A stretch of DNA of 21,936 bases from Christensenella sp. UBA6880 (GCA_002449145.1 DKCG01000036.1:244-22179), one strand, 5' to 3'; numbered from the stretch's first letter, positions 14,589 to 21,936 are shown. The notes: a model not told the origin generated them from the letters alone. Program-made: numbers and translations.

Positions 14589-15056
14589 ATGCACAGATTC
14601 GACGAATTATCTTGCCTGAACACGGCGTTCAACACGGGCGCGTTCCTTTGTTCGGGCGACAACGTTATGACAATGAGTTGGGGATTGGTAGGCGTTATGT
14701 GGGGCAAAAAGGTCTTCGTTGCGCCGGTTAGAGAAAGCCGCTTCACAAAAGAGTTTATCGACAAACTCGCAACGTTTACGGTGAGCGTTCCAAAGCAAGG
14801 CGAAATGCTTTCCGCAATCAGATTCTGCGGCACGAAAAGCGGTCGCGAATACGACAAGTGGGCGGAATGTTCGCTTGAAAAAGTCAAGGCAAAAAGAGTG
14901 GACGGCTATGTCGTGGGCGGCTGTCAAAGGTACTTCGAGTGCAAGGTCATCGGCGTTGTGCCTATGGCGAATATGGACTTGAAAGACGTTGAAAAATGGT
15001 ATCCGCAAAAGGATTTGCATACGTTTTATTTCGGTGAGATAGTAGAGGAATACTGA
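14589..15056 (+). CDS. Flavin reductase-like FMN-binding protein
   Basis: 155-residue protein of the flavin-reductase-like split-barrel fold, which binds FMN and usually transfers electrons from NAD(P)H or acts as a small oxidoreductase. Visible family features are NVMTMSWGLVGVMWGKK (25-41), VRESRFTKEF (47-56), the FTVSVP strand (63-68) and a late FECKV strand. The partner and physiological substrate cannot be read from the sequence. It has its own promoter, and its stop overlaps the start of the next gene by one base (TGATG), so the two are probably translated together. Confidence 0.85.
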   Translation: MHRFDELSCLNTAFNTGAFLCSGDNVMTMSWGLVGVMWGKKVFVAPVRESRFTKEFIDKLATFTVSVPKQGEMLSAIRFCGTKSGREYDKWAECSLEKVKAKRVDGYVVGGCQRYFECKVIGVVPMANMDLKDVEKWYPQKDLHTFYFGEIVEEY

Positions 15057-15340
15057 TGAAAATTTGGGCAAAAGTTATGAAAGGCGACAAGATTTTGCGC
15101 GACGTGATTTATGAGAGCGAACTTTCGCTCACGCCGTCGAATTTCCAAAAGATGTTGCAGGAAATATCCTACAAATTGGACGTGGCAACCCCCGTGAGTC
15201 TTCCCACGCACTTCAAGCATTTTGAAAGATTCAACCGAGTGAAATATCTTCCGCGCGACTTTATAGAGGAAGTGGACTACACTTCTTTCGTGCTTGAAAG
15301 AGTTATTGAAAAACCCAAGCCGAAGCAATTTTACGTCTGA
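15056..15340 (+). CDS. Conserved small protein of unknown function
   Basis: 94 residues, soluble, rich in charged and aromatic residues, no signal peptide or membrane segment. Distinct stretches are KIWAKVMKGDKILRD (2-16), HFKHFERFN (52-60) and YLPRDFIEEVDYTSFVLE (64-81). I have the impression that similar short proteins occur across Clostridia without an assigned function, but I name no family. Coupled by a one-base overlap to the flavoprotein gene, which suggests a shared process. The hairpin at 15398-15420 ends the unit. Confidence 0.75.
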   Translation: MKIWAKVMKGDKILRDVIYESELSLTPSNFQKMLQEISYKLDVATPVSLPTHFKHFERFNRVKYLPRDFIEEVDYTSFVLERVIEKPKPKQFYV

Positions 15341-15397
15341 TAGCGGACGAAAGCAAATTGCTTGTAAAATAGCAGAAAATACACTTTATTTTATCGA

Positions 15398-15420
15398 AAC
15401 GCACGCATAAAGCGCGCGTT
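15398..15420 (+). terminator. Terminator after the flavoprotein pair
   Basis: AACGCACGC (15398-15406), ATAAA loop, GCGCGCGTT (15412-15420): 8 of 9 bases pair, followed by TTGCGTTTTATT. Confidence 0.6.
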
Positions 15421-15450
15421 TTGCGTTTTATTACAAAATTTTCCTTTGCG

Positions 15451-15480
15451 AGAATATAAGCGGAAGTTTGACTTATACTA
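15451..15480 (+). promoter_or_regulatory. spoVT promoter, sigma-G/sigma-F-like
   Basis: AGAATA (15451-15456), 17-base spacer, TATACTA (15474-15480). GAATA fits the forespore -35 pattern GHATR. TATACTA fits the -10 pattern CATNHTA except its first base. There is no sigma-A -35 at the right distance from TATACT. spoVT is sigma-G dependent in Bacillus. GGAGG (15489-15493) is the ribosome-binding site. Confidence 0.5.
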
Positions 15481-15497
15481 TGTGAAACGGAGGCTTT

Positions 15498-16025
15498 ATG
15501 GCAGTTGGAATCGTAAGAAGAATAGACGAACTCGGTCGAATCGTAATCCCCAAAGAAATGCGAAAGACAATGCGACTTCAAGTCGGCGACGAAATGGAAA
15601 TATCCGCAAACGACGAGGGTTTGACCCTCAAAAGATACAGCGGTTTTCAAAGCGTTTTGCCATCTTGCAAAGCGATTGTCAAAGCACTTGCAGAAGCAAA
15701 GGACTGCGACGCCGTTGCGGTGAGCGCAAACGAAGTGGTCGTTGCCGAAGGCAAAAACAAAAAGCAATTTCAAGGCGCGAAAATATCCGACGCGCTCTCA
15801 AACAGAATAAGAGGACGAAAAGAAGAAACGCTCGATAAGTCGGCACTCTCAAACGCATTCGACAACGTGGACTGTCCCCGCGATTGCGCCATCGTTCAAC
15901 CCGTCGTTGCGGGCGGCGACCTCGTAGGTGCGATTATGCTTATGAAAGACGAATCCCCAAAAGATTCCGACAAGGATTATTTGCGTTTTTGCGCCGACCT
16001 TATTTCGGCGTCGTTGACGGAATGA
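15498..16025 (+). CDS. spoVT: Stage V sporulation protein T (AbrB-family regulator)
   Basis: 175-residue transcription factor. The N-terminal swapped-hairpin AbrB DNA-binding domain is GIVRRIDELGRIVIPKEMRKTMRLQVGDEMEI (4-35). The C-terminal GAF-like domain (about 55-175) includes PVVAGGDLVGAIMLM. This two-domain architecture and length match SpoVT, which tunes forespore gene expression late in sporulation, rather than short AbrB (about 95 residues). It heads an overlapping cluster with yabM and mazG, the same order as in Bacillus subtilis. The stop overlaps the yabM start by ATGA. Confidence 0.93.
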   Translation: MAVGIVRRIDELGRIVIPKEMRKTMRLQVGDEMEISANDEGLTLKRYSGFQSVLPSCKAIVKALAEAKDCDAVAVSANEVVVAEGKNKKQFQGAKISDALSNRIRGRKEETLDKSALSNAFDNVDCPRDCAIVQPVVAGGDLVGAIMLMKDESPKDSDKDYLRFCADLISASLTE

Positions 16026-17755
16026 GAAAGAAGGCAAAAAACAAAAAACGTATGTTTTCGGGCGCGGCGGTTTTGCTCGTCGGCAGCGTCGTTGCAAAAA
16101 TGCTCGGTGCGCTCTACCGTATTCCGCTCACAAACATTCTCGGCGCGGAAGGTATGGGTATGTACCAACTCGTATTTCCCGTATACGCGTTGTTTATGGT
16201 GCTTGCGACGGCGGGTATTCCCACGTCGCTTTCTCGCACAGTTGCCGAAAAACGCGCGCTCGGCGAAAACGTCAAAAAGTATTTTGCCGTCGCTATGTGC
16301 GCGCTTTTGGTTTTGGGGCTTGCGTTCGGCTTGCTTATGGGCGCGCTTTCCGACGTTCTTGCCAAAAGGCAGGGCAACGCCGACACTCGATTCGGATTTT
16401 TGATTATCGCGCCGGCGATAACGTTCGTGTGCGTAATATCGGGATTTAGAGGCTATTTTCAAGGGCAGATGTATATGCTGCCCACCGCGCTTTCAAACGT
16501 CGTCGAGCAAGTCGTCAAACTCGCCGTCGGAATAGGCGCGTCGTATGCGCTTGCAAAAAGAGGTGTGATATATGCCGTATGCGGCGCGCTTTTCGGCGTG
16601 ACCGTAAGCGAAATAGTCACGGCGGCGTATATGGGCGTAACCTATCTTTTCCGCTCGAAAAAGGAAAAGCGAGAGCGGCTCTCGCAAGTTTCGTTGCAAG
16701 GATACGATTTGCAATCGGGCAGTGAAAACGGCGTTTTGCAAAGCGAAACGAGTGCGCAGATCGGTAAAAATCGGGATAACGCCGCACAAAGTTCGCGTTT
16801 CGGCAAAAAAGCGAGATTTGAAAAGGTGTCGAGGGGCGAACTCAAAGGAATGCTCAAAGTCGCGCTTCCCATTGCGGCGGTTGCCGCGCTTATGCCGCTC
16901 GCAAACTTTTTCGACAGCGTAATCATCGTCAATATGCTCAAAGCGTTCGGTCTTAAGCAGAGCGTCGCGACGGCGCAGTACGGCATAATATCGGGCCCCG
17001 TCAACTCGCTGATAAATATGCCCGTCGTTGCGATTATGTCGCTTGCGGTGGCGGTCGTTCCGTCGGTGTCGGCGTCGAGAGCGACGAGAGATATTGACGG
17101 CGTTATGCTCAAAAGCAGTCTTTGCGTGCGCCTTGCCTATCTTTTGGGCATACCGTTCGCGTTTTATCTTGCCGTGTTTGCAAGAAATGTCATCGGCGCG
17201 CTCTATCCCGCGCTTTCCGAGCAAAACACGATAGTTGCGGTGAACGTGCTTCGCATAAGTGCGGCAAACGTCGTGTTCTTGTCGGTTATGCAGATATACG
17301 TTTCCCTTTTTCAAGCGGTGGACAAAACCAAATACGCCGTTTTCAGCCTTATCGCGGGCATAATCGTCAAAATCGTACTCGACGTAGTTCTTACAATGTA
17401 TATCGGAATAAACGGCGCGGCAATCGCCTCGCTCGCACTTCCCGTCGTCGCGTATTTTTGCACGCTCGTATCCTATTACAAAATATGCGGACTTCGACTT
17501 GAAAAAAACGTTGGTCTAAATCTGCTTTCGGGTGTTATAATGGCTTTATGCGGAATCGCGGTCGGCTCGCTTATCAAAAACGACGTCGCCTCGCTCGCGG
17601 TCGGATTCGCGGTTTGCGCGGTGGTGTACGTCTGGCTTGCGTTCCTATTCAACCTCGTCGGCAAAGACGACATTCCGCATCTTCCGCTCAAGAAATTGCT
17701 TTGGGCGTTGCATAGGACAATAAGATTTTGGGAGTACAACAATGAAACTCGATGA
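16022..17755 (+). CDS. yabM: SpoVB/YabM-type MOP-superfamily flippase
   Basis: 577-residue polytopic membrane protein of the polysaccharide-biosynthesis/MurJ-like branch of the MOP exporters, thought to flip lipid-linked cell-wall or polysaccharide precursors. Family features are an early LLVGSVVAKMLGALYRIPLTNILG (18-41), GMYQLVFPVY (46-55), GIPTSLSRTVAEK (65-77) and FRGYFQGQ (142-149). I chose the ATG at 16022, overlapping the spoVT stop, because homology starts at MRKKAKNKKR. A hydrophilic insert of about 65 residues (211-275) lies before the second half of the transporter. The exact substrate is unknown. The last 14 bases overlap mazG. Confidence 0.9.
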   Translation: MRKKAKNKKRMFSGAAVLLVGSVVAKMLGALYRIPLTNILGAEGMGMYQLVFPVYALFMVLATAGIPTSLSRTVAEKRALGENVKKYFAVAMCALLVLGLAFGLLMGALSDVLAKRQGNADTRFGFLIIAPAITFVCVISGFRGYFQGQMYMLPTALSNVVEQVVKLAVGIGASYALAKRGVIYAVCGALFGVTVSEIVTAAYMGVTYLFRSKKEKRERLSQVSLQGYDLQSGSENGVLQSETSAQIGKNRDNAAQSSRFGKKARFEKVSRGELKGMLKVALPIAAVAALMPLANFFDSVIIVNMLKAFGLKQSVATAQYGIISGPVNSLINMPVVAIMSLAVAVVPSVSASRATRDIDGVMLKSSLCVRLAYLLGIPFAFYLAVFARNVIGALYPALSEQNTIVAVNVLRISAANVVFLSVMQIYVSLFQAVDKTKYAVFSLIAGIIVKIVLDVVLTMYIGINGAAIASLALPVVAYFCTLVSYYKICGLRLEKNVGLNLLSGVIMALCGIAVGSLIKNDVASLAVGFAVCAVVYVWLAFLFNLVGKDDIPHLPLKKLLWALHRTIRFWEYNNETR

Positions 17756-18797
17756 CGTTCTCAAAGGCTCGTATCAGCGTTACATAGCCGCAGATTTTTT
17801 GTCTACGGTTTTTTTCAACAAGCGCATGCCGCTCGTGATTGACGGTATCGACGGCGAAAACGCCGAAAAGGTCAAAGCAAAACTTCTTGACGTATACGGC
17901 GAGGTCGAACTCACCGTAGAAAAGGACGGCGAGGACGAAACGATTTCCGTGTCCGAAATAAAGGGCGACGAGGACGTGATAATCGCGCCGTCCGTATCGC
18001 TCGTAGATTGCAAGAGATTCGATTTTTCGGATTTGGAACAGATTATGCACAGACTTCGCGCCGACGATGGTTGCGAGTGGGATAGGGCGCAAACGCACGA
18101 GAGTATTCGCATAAACCTCATCGAAGAAGCCTACGAACTCGTTGACGCAATCGACCAAAAGGACGTTGCGGCGATGAAAGAGGAATGCGGCGACGTGCTT
18201 ATGCAAGCGGTGTTCCACGCCGAGATAGCGCAAAAAGAGGGCGAGTTTAGTTATATGGACGTAATCACGGGACTTTGCAGAAAACTCATCGACCGTCACA
18301 CGCACATATTCGGAAGCAATCACGCCTCAAACGCCGACGAAGCGCTCGTATTTTGGGAAGCGGCGAAGAAAAAAGAAAAACACTACAAATCCGCTTCCGA
18401 CCAAATGGACAGAGTGCCCAAAAATTTTCCCGCGTTGCTCTATGCGGAAAAGATACAAAAGTATGCCAAAAAGGTCGGCTTTGACTGGGACGACGTGAGC
18501 GGCGCATATCAAAAAATCGCCGAAGAAACCGAGGAACTCAAAAACGCCGACGACGCGCACAGAATGGAAGAAGGCGGCGATTTGCTCTTTGCCGTCGTCA
18601 ACGCGTTGCGCTTTTACAAGGTAGAACCCGAACTTGCTTTGCGCGAGGCGAACAAGAAATTTATGCGCAGATTTTCCACAGTCGAGAGCGAAGTCAAGGC
18701 AAGCGGCAGAGAGATGAAAGACTGCACGCTCGACGAACTCGACGCGATTTGGAACAAAGTCAAAGAGCGCGAAAAACAAGAAAACGAAAACGCGTAA
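17742..18797 (+). CDS. mazG: MazG-family nucleotide pyrophosphohydrolase (YabN without its methylase domain)
   Basis: 351 residues. Two MazG domains: the first has GCEWDRAQTHESIR (110-123), EEAYE (128-132), EECGD (147-151) and RHTHIF (185-190); the second has EETEEL (261-266) and EEGGDLLFAVVN (276-287). These acidic clusters bind metal for hydrolysis of NTPs to NMP and pyrophosphate. Bacillus YabN has an N-terminal tetrapyrrole-methylase-like domain of over 200 residues before MazG. Here only about 95 residues precede MazG, resembling the linker after the methylase (PLVIDGID, LLDVYGEVELTV). GGGAG precedes the ATG, which lies inside yabM. The final residues are charged and repetitive. Confidence 0.93.
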   Translation: MKLDDVLKGSYQRYIAADFLSTVFFNKRMPLVIDGIDGENAEKVKAKLLDVYGEVELTVEKDGEDETISVSEIKGDEDVIIAPSVSLVDCKRFDFSDLEQIMHRLRADDGCEWDRAQTHESIRINLIEEAYELVDAIDQKDVAAMKEECGDVLMQAVFHAEIAQKEGEFSYMDVITGLCRKLIDRHTHIFGSNHASNADEALVFWEAAKKKEKHYKSASDQMDRVPKNFPALLYAEKIQKYAKKVGFDWDDVSGAYQKIAEETEELKNADDAHRMEEGGDLLFAVVNALRFYKVEPELALREANKKFMRRFSTVESEVKASGREMKDCTLDELDAIWNKVKEREKQENENA

Positions 18798-18882
18798 CCG
18801 AAAAAAGCGAAGCGCATATAATCGCACAAAATCGCAAAACAAATGGTTTAAGCATTGATTTTGCGCGGATAAACACCGCATT

Positions 18883-19818
18883 ATGCAACTTAAAATAGGC
18901 GACGTACAACTTGAAAGCAACATCGTGTTTGCACCCATAGCCGGCTTTTCCGAAGTCGGTTTTCGCCATATGTGCGCAAAGTACGGCGCAGGACTTACTT
19001 ACACCGAACTCGTCAGCGCAAAAGGACTTTGCTACGGCAACAAGGGTACGCAAGAGTTGCTTGCAAGAGAGGATTATTCCTCGCCGTGCGCCGTGCAACT
19101 GTTCGGAAGCGACCCCGAATTTATGTACAAAGCCGCAAAGGACGAGCGTCTTGCAAAGTTTGAAATCGTGGATATAAATATGGGTTGCCCCGTCAAAAAA
19201 GTGTTCAACAACGGCGACGGAAGCGCGCTTATGAAAAATCCCGATTTGATAACCGAAATCGTGCAAGCGGTCAAAGAGGGGGCAAAACGCCCCGTGACCG
19301 TAAAAATGCGCGCGGGCGTTGAATCGGGCAAACCCGTTGCTGTCGAATGTGCGCTTGCCGCTCAAAAGGGCGGCGCAAGCGCGGTGTGCGTTCACCCTCG
19401 ATACAGAGAGCAGTTTTACAGCGGAGAAGCCGACCATACGATAACCAAAGCCGTCAAGGAAGCAATCGATATTCCCATCATAGCGAACGGCGACATAACC
19501 GACTTTCAAAGCCTTGCCAAAGTGCGCGACCTTACGGGCGCGGACGGATTTATGATAGGCAGAGGCGCACTCGGCAGACCGTGGATTTTTTCACAGCTTA
19601 ACGGCGGCGACGGCGAGCATGACACAAAAGCCGATATTTTCGAGCATATCGCCGTGCTTCGCAAGTATATGTGCGATTTCACCGTCGCAAACGTTATGAA
19701 ACTTCAACTTTGCTACTACGCAAAAGGCGGTCGCGACGCAAAGGTGGTTAGAGTGGAAATAGGCAAGGCAAAGAGCATTGACGATATATTCGATATCGTT
19801 GAAAAGTATTTTGCGTGA
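18883..19818 (+). CDS. dusB: tRNA-dihydrouridine synthase (DusB family)
   Basis: FMN-dependent enzyme reducing uridine to dihydrouridine in tRNA, 311 residues. FMN-barrel start NIVFAPIAGFSEVGFR (13-28), the active-site loop DINMGCPVKKV with catalytic C102, then VTVKMRAG, HPRYREQFYSG, IIANGDI and GFMIGRGALGRPW. The usual HxRTREQ motif reads HPRYREQ. Spacing and motifs point to the bacterial DusB-like group. No clear Shine-Dalgarno precedes the ATG at 18883. The 85-base gap after mazG contains no strong promoter or terminator, so it may be transcribed with mazG. Confidence 0.93.
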   Translation: MQLKIGDVQLESNIVFAPIAGFSEVGFRHMCAKYGAGLTYTELVSAKGLCYGNKGTQELLAREDYSSPCAVQLFGSDPEFMYKAAKDERLAKFEIVDINMGCPVKKVFNNGDGSALMKNPDLITEIVQAVKEGAKRPVTVKMRAGVESGKPVAVECALAAQKGGASAVCVHPRYREQFYSGEADHTITKAVKEAIDIPIIANGDITDFQSLAKVRDLTGADGFMIGRGALGRPWIFSQLNGGDGEHDTKADIFEHIAVLRKYMCDFTVANVMKLQLCYYAKGGRDAKVVRVEIGKAKSIDDIFDIVEKYFA

Positions 19819-19887
19819 CGGAACTTTTTGCAGAGAATCCGCTTTCCTTTAATAATGCGAAAAGCGGGGCGGCGCAGCATTTTGAAA

Positions 19888-19916
19888 TTGATTTTCAATC
19901 GTATATATGGTAAAGT
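19888..19916 (+). promoter_or_regulatory. Promoter of the BaiN-like flavoprotein gene
   Basis: TTGATT (19888-19893), 17-base spacer, TAAAGT (19911-19916), only 6 bases before the ATG. An alternative pair is TTGAAA (19882-19887) with TATATG (19904-19909) at 16 bases. Either gives a leader of at most about 7 bases. Confidence 0.45.
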
Positions 19917-19922
19917 AAGAAT

Positions 19923-21125
19923 ATGAATACGCAAAAGTTTGACGTTATAATCATAGGCGGCGGCGCGGGCGGTTTGTTTTTGGCAAGCCAACTTCCGCCT
20001 ACGCTCAAAGTCGCGATTTTGGAAAGCAACGACCGCGTGGGCAAAAAATTGCTTGCGACGGGCAACGGCAAGTGCAATCTCACCAACCTCGATATGAACA
20101 TCGTGCATTACAACAAGCCGAGTTTCGTCGAGAGTTTTCTCGACAGATTCGACGCGCACGACACCATAGCGACGTTTGAAAAGGCGGGGCTTATCACCAA
20201 AGTTATCGACAAGCGCGTATATCCGTACAGCGAAAGCGCGGCAACCGTACTCGACGTATTGCGCCGAGCGGTAGAGCGCAACGGCGTGCAAGTTTTCACG
20301 TCGCATTTTGCAAACTTCATAGAGCAATTCAACGACGTATTCAACGTAAGCGGCGTCGTCAAAAACGACGACAAACCCAATCAATCGTTTTGCTATTCTG
20401 CAACTAACGTAGTGCTTGCAACGGGTTCACCGGCGACTTTCGGCAAGGACAGCACGTCCCTCTACACGTCGCTCGGACACACCGTGCGCCCGATGACGCC
20501 GTCCCTCGTTCCCATAAAAACCAACAAAGAACCGCTCAAAGGTTTGCAAGGCGTAAGGGTCAAGGCGGGCGTGCGCATAGGCTATCGTTACGAAACGGGC
20601 GAAGTGCTTTTCAAGGATTTCGGCGTGAGCGGAATCGCGGCGTTCAATCTCTCGACCGAGATTGCAAGGGGCAGAGCCAAAATAGGCGATATGCTCACGG
20701 TTGACTTTATGCCCGAATACTCGAAAGCGGAAGTCGAGGATATTTTGACCAAGCGCAACAACGGCTACACCGTCGGCGAATTGCTTTTGGGTACGTTCCA
20801 CAGCCGCGTGCAAGAGCGGATAATTTGGGCGGCGGGTTGTGATATGGCCGACCCCGCGCAAGGCAAAATCGGCGCGCTTGCAAACGCGATAAAAAACTAC
20901 AAATTCACCATAGAAGGTCTTGGCGACTCGTCGCTTGCGCAAGCGATGTCGGGCGGTTTGAATGTAAGGGAATTTGACGACGACCTTATGTCGCTAAAAG
21001 CCAAAAACGCATACGCAATAGGCGAGGCTCTCGACGTTGACGGCGACTCGGGCGGTTACAATTTGCAATGGGCGTTTTCAAGCGCAAAGGCAGTCGCAAC
21101 CGCGATCATAAAAAACAGTTTGTAA
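19923..21125 (+). CDS. BaiN/HI0933-family NAD(P)/FAD-dependent oxidoreductase
   Basis: 400-residue soluble flavoprotein. FAD-binding Rossmann start DVIIIGGGAGGLFLA (7-21), then the family signature GKKLLATGNGKCNLTN (about 40-55), a middle substrate-side domain with FKDFGVSGIAAFNLS, and the C-terminal AIGEALDVDGDSGGYNLQWAFSSA that closes around FAD. The family includes BaiN, proposed in bile-acid dehydroxylation, but most members are housekeeping proteins of unknown substrate and I see no bile-acid genes nearby. A promoter abuts the start and no good SD is seen, so the mRNA may be leaderless. Confidence 0.92.
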   Translation: MNTQKFDVIIIGGGAGGLFLASQLPPTLKVAILESNDRVGKKLLATGNGKCNLTNLDMNIVHYNKPSFVESFLDRFDAHDTIATFEKAGLITKVIDKRVYPYSESAATVLDVLRRAVERNGVQVFTSHFANFIEQFNDVFNVSGVVKNDDKPNQSFCYSATNVVLATGSPATFGKDSTSLYTSLGHTVRPMTPSLVPIKTNKEPLKGLQGVRVKAGVRIGYRYETGEVLFKDFGVSGIAAFNLSTEIARGRAKIGDMLTVDFMPEYSKAEVEDILTKRNNGYTVGELLLGTFHSRVQERIIWAAGCDMADPAQGKIGALANAIKNYKFTIEGLGDSSLAQAMSGGLNVREFDDDLMSLKAKNAYAIGEALDVDGDSGGYNLQWAFSSAKAVATAIIKNSL

Positions 21126-21174
21126 CCGAAACGACGGTTTACATATACGAAACGAACATATAAAGAGGTGTTTT

Positions 21175-21690
21175 ATGGCATATACTCAAACAAACGAAAC
21201 AACGAATACCGTTCAGATAGAGATGTCGGACGACGGCAAAATCATCGTCGAACTCGATGAAAAATCCGCACCGCTCACCGTAAAGAATTTCCAAAAACTC
21301 GTTGCGCAACATTTTTATGACGGACTTATTTTTCACAGAGTTATTTCCGGATTTATGATTCAAGGCGGCGACCCGCAAGGCACGGGCATGGGCGGCAGCA
21401 AGGAAACCGTAAAAGGCGAGTTCCGCGCCAACGGCGTAAACAATCCCGTTTCGCACGAAAGGGGCGTCATCTCTATGGCGCGTTCGCAATTTTACAATTC
21501 CGCGTCCTCTCAATTTTTCATCTGTCACGCCGACGCAAAATTTCTTGACGGACAATACGCCGCGTTCGGCAAAGTCGTCGAAGGAATGGACGTCGTTGAC
21601 CACATAGCGAGTGTTCCGACGAATAGGGCGGATAGGCCTTTGGAAGAGCAGCGCATATCCTCAATCACGTTTGTAAAACCTCGCTATTGA
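21175..21690 (+). CDS. Cyclophilin-type peptidyl-prolyl cis-trans isomerase
   Basis: 171-residue cytoplasmic cyclophilin that accelerates proline isomerisation during folding. No signal peptide. Active-site features: FHRVISGFMIQGGDPQGTG (53-71, catalytic R55), SQFFI (112-116) and LDGQYAAFGKVVEGMDVV (124-141). The usual Trp of the drug pocket (human W121 position) is not evident in FLDGQYAAFG; bacterial enzymes often lack it. AAGAGGTG precedes the ATG. It is followed by a long-stemmed hairpin. Confidence 0.94.
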   Translation: MAYTQTNETTNTVQIEMSDDGKIIVELDEKSAPLTVKNFQKLVAQHFYDGLIFHRVISGFMIQGGDPQGTGMGGSKETVKGEFRANGVNNPVSHERGVISMARSQFYNSASSQFFICHADAKFLDGQYAAFGKVVEGMDVVDHIASVPTNRADRPLEEQRISSITFVKPRY

Positions 21691-21705
21691 GCGAATAACT
21701 GCGGC

Positions 21706-21768
21706 AGAGGCATCCGCCTGTCAACTCACTTACGCATAGTAAATTAGGGTTGCCATTCGGATGCCTCT
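21706..21768 (+). terminator. Long-loop hairpin after the cyclophilin gene
   Basis: AGAGGCATCCG (21706-21716) pairs perfectly with CGGATGCCTCT (21758-21768), followed by TTCTTGTTCTTC. The 41-base loop is unusually long for a terminator and contains most of the repeated motif at 21742. It may be a mobile or dispersed intergenic repeat serving as terminator. Confidence 0.6.
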
Positions 21769-21831
21769 TTCTTGTTCTTCATCTCAAAATCGAGGTTTTA
21801 TATTGCGGTCTTTTAATTAGGGTTGTCATTC
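21742..21831 (+). repeat. Direct repeat AATTAGGGTTGYCATTC x2
   Basis: AATTAGGGTTGCCATTC (21742-21758) and AATTAGGGTTGTCATTC (21815-21831), 16 of 17 identical and 73 bases apart. The second copy sits just before the inverted repeat begins and may mark its edge. Confidence 0.65.
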
Positions 21832-21837
21832 AAGGGA

Positions 21838-21936
21838 TACTTATAAACGGAATGTGCCGATTTGTAGACGGAACGCGAGCCGCAAGGCGGCGAGAAAGCG
21901 AACGCCGAGCTTGATGGAAAGTACAAGCGACTGCGC
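21838..21936 (+). repeat. Dispersed repeat, right copy (cut by window end)
   Basis: Inverted partner of positions 89-188, about 80% identical by eye. It begins at TACTTATAAACGGAATGTG and reaches the window end at CGACTGCGC, so its full length is unknown. Non-coding. Repeats at both ends suggest an assembly that stopped at a multicopy sequence. Confidence 0.8.

Noticed and set aside
19923..21125. Bile-acid-metabolism role for the BaiN-like flavoprotein
   Set aside because: The family is broad and mostly housekeeping; no other bai-type genes are in the window.

Overview
The window looks like a roughly 22-kb, origin-proximal piece of a spore-forming Firmicutes (Clostridia-like) chromosome, probably a metagenomic contig. 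The taxonomy is inferred. It rests on SD-led genes with moderate GC, a spoVT-yabM-mazG cluster in the order known from Bacillus, a ParAB/parS system of the Firmicutes type, gyrB-gyrA next to parAB-rsmG, and a preQ1-I riboswitch in front of queT.

Layout. Positions 1-263 hold a dispersed repeat and an AT-rich tail. parB, parA and rsmG (264-2829) run leftward. A 16S-modification gene beside parAB is the classical left flank of a Firmicutes origin. An MTA/SAH nucleosidase gene (3010-3735) runs rightward. A mostly non-coding AT-rich stretch (3736-6487) follows. It holds five parS-like sites, one perfect and several near DnaA boxes, a segment of about 23% GC, several hairpins and a frameshifted relic of a YdeI/OmdA-family gene. 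A leftward HlyIII-family gene (6488-7186) precedes gyrB and gyrA (7450-11965). The rest runs rightward except queT: GH13 alpha-glucosidase, queT with its riboswitch (leftward), a flavin-reductase-like gene coupled to a small conserved gene, spoVT-yabM-mazG, dusB, a BaiN/HI0933-type flavoprotein and a cyclophilin. The right end carries a diverged inverted copy of the repeat at the left end.

How it fits together. Leftward parAB-rsmG and rightward gyrBA diverge from the parS-rich gap, and local G/C strand bias changes in the same direction. This gap is therefore a good candidate for the chromosomal origin/centromere, with ParB loading on parS and ParA driving segregation. dnaA, dnaN, recF, rpmH, rnpA, yidC, jag, mnmE and mnmG, which usually fill this interval, are all absent, so the neighbourhood is rearranged. 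Elsewhere, queT and its riboswitch link precursor uptake to queuosine synthesis, and spoVT-yabM-mazG is an overlapping operon behind a sigma-G/F-like promoter.

I found no CRISPR array, rRNA, tRNA, prophage or recognisable transposase. The most unusual material is the origin-like intergenic region and the inverted repeat bounding the window, not a new protein system.
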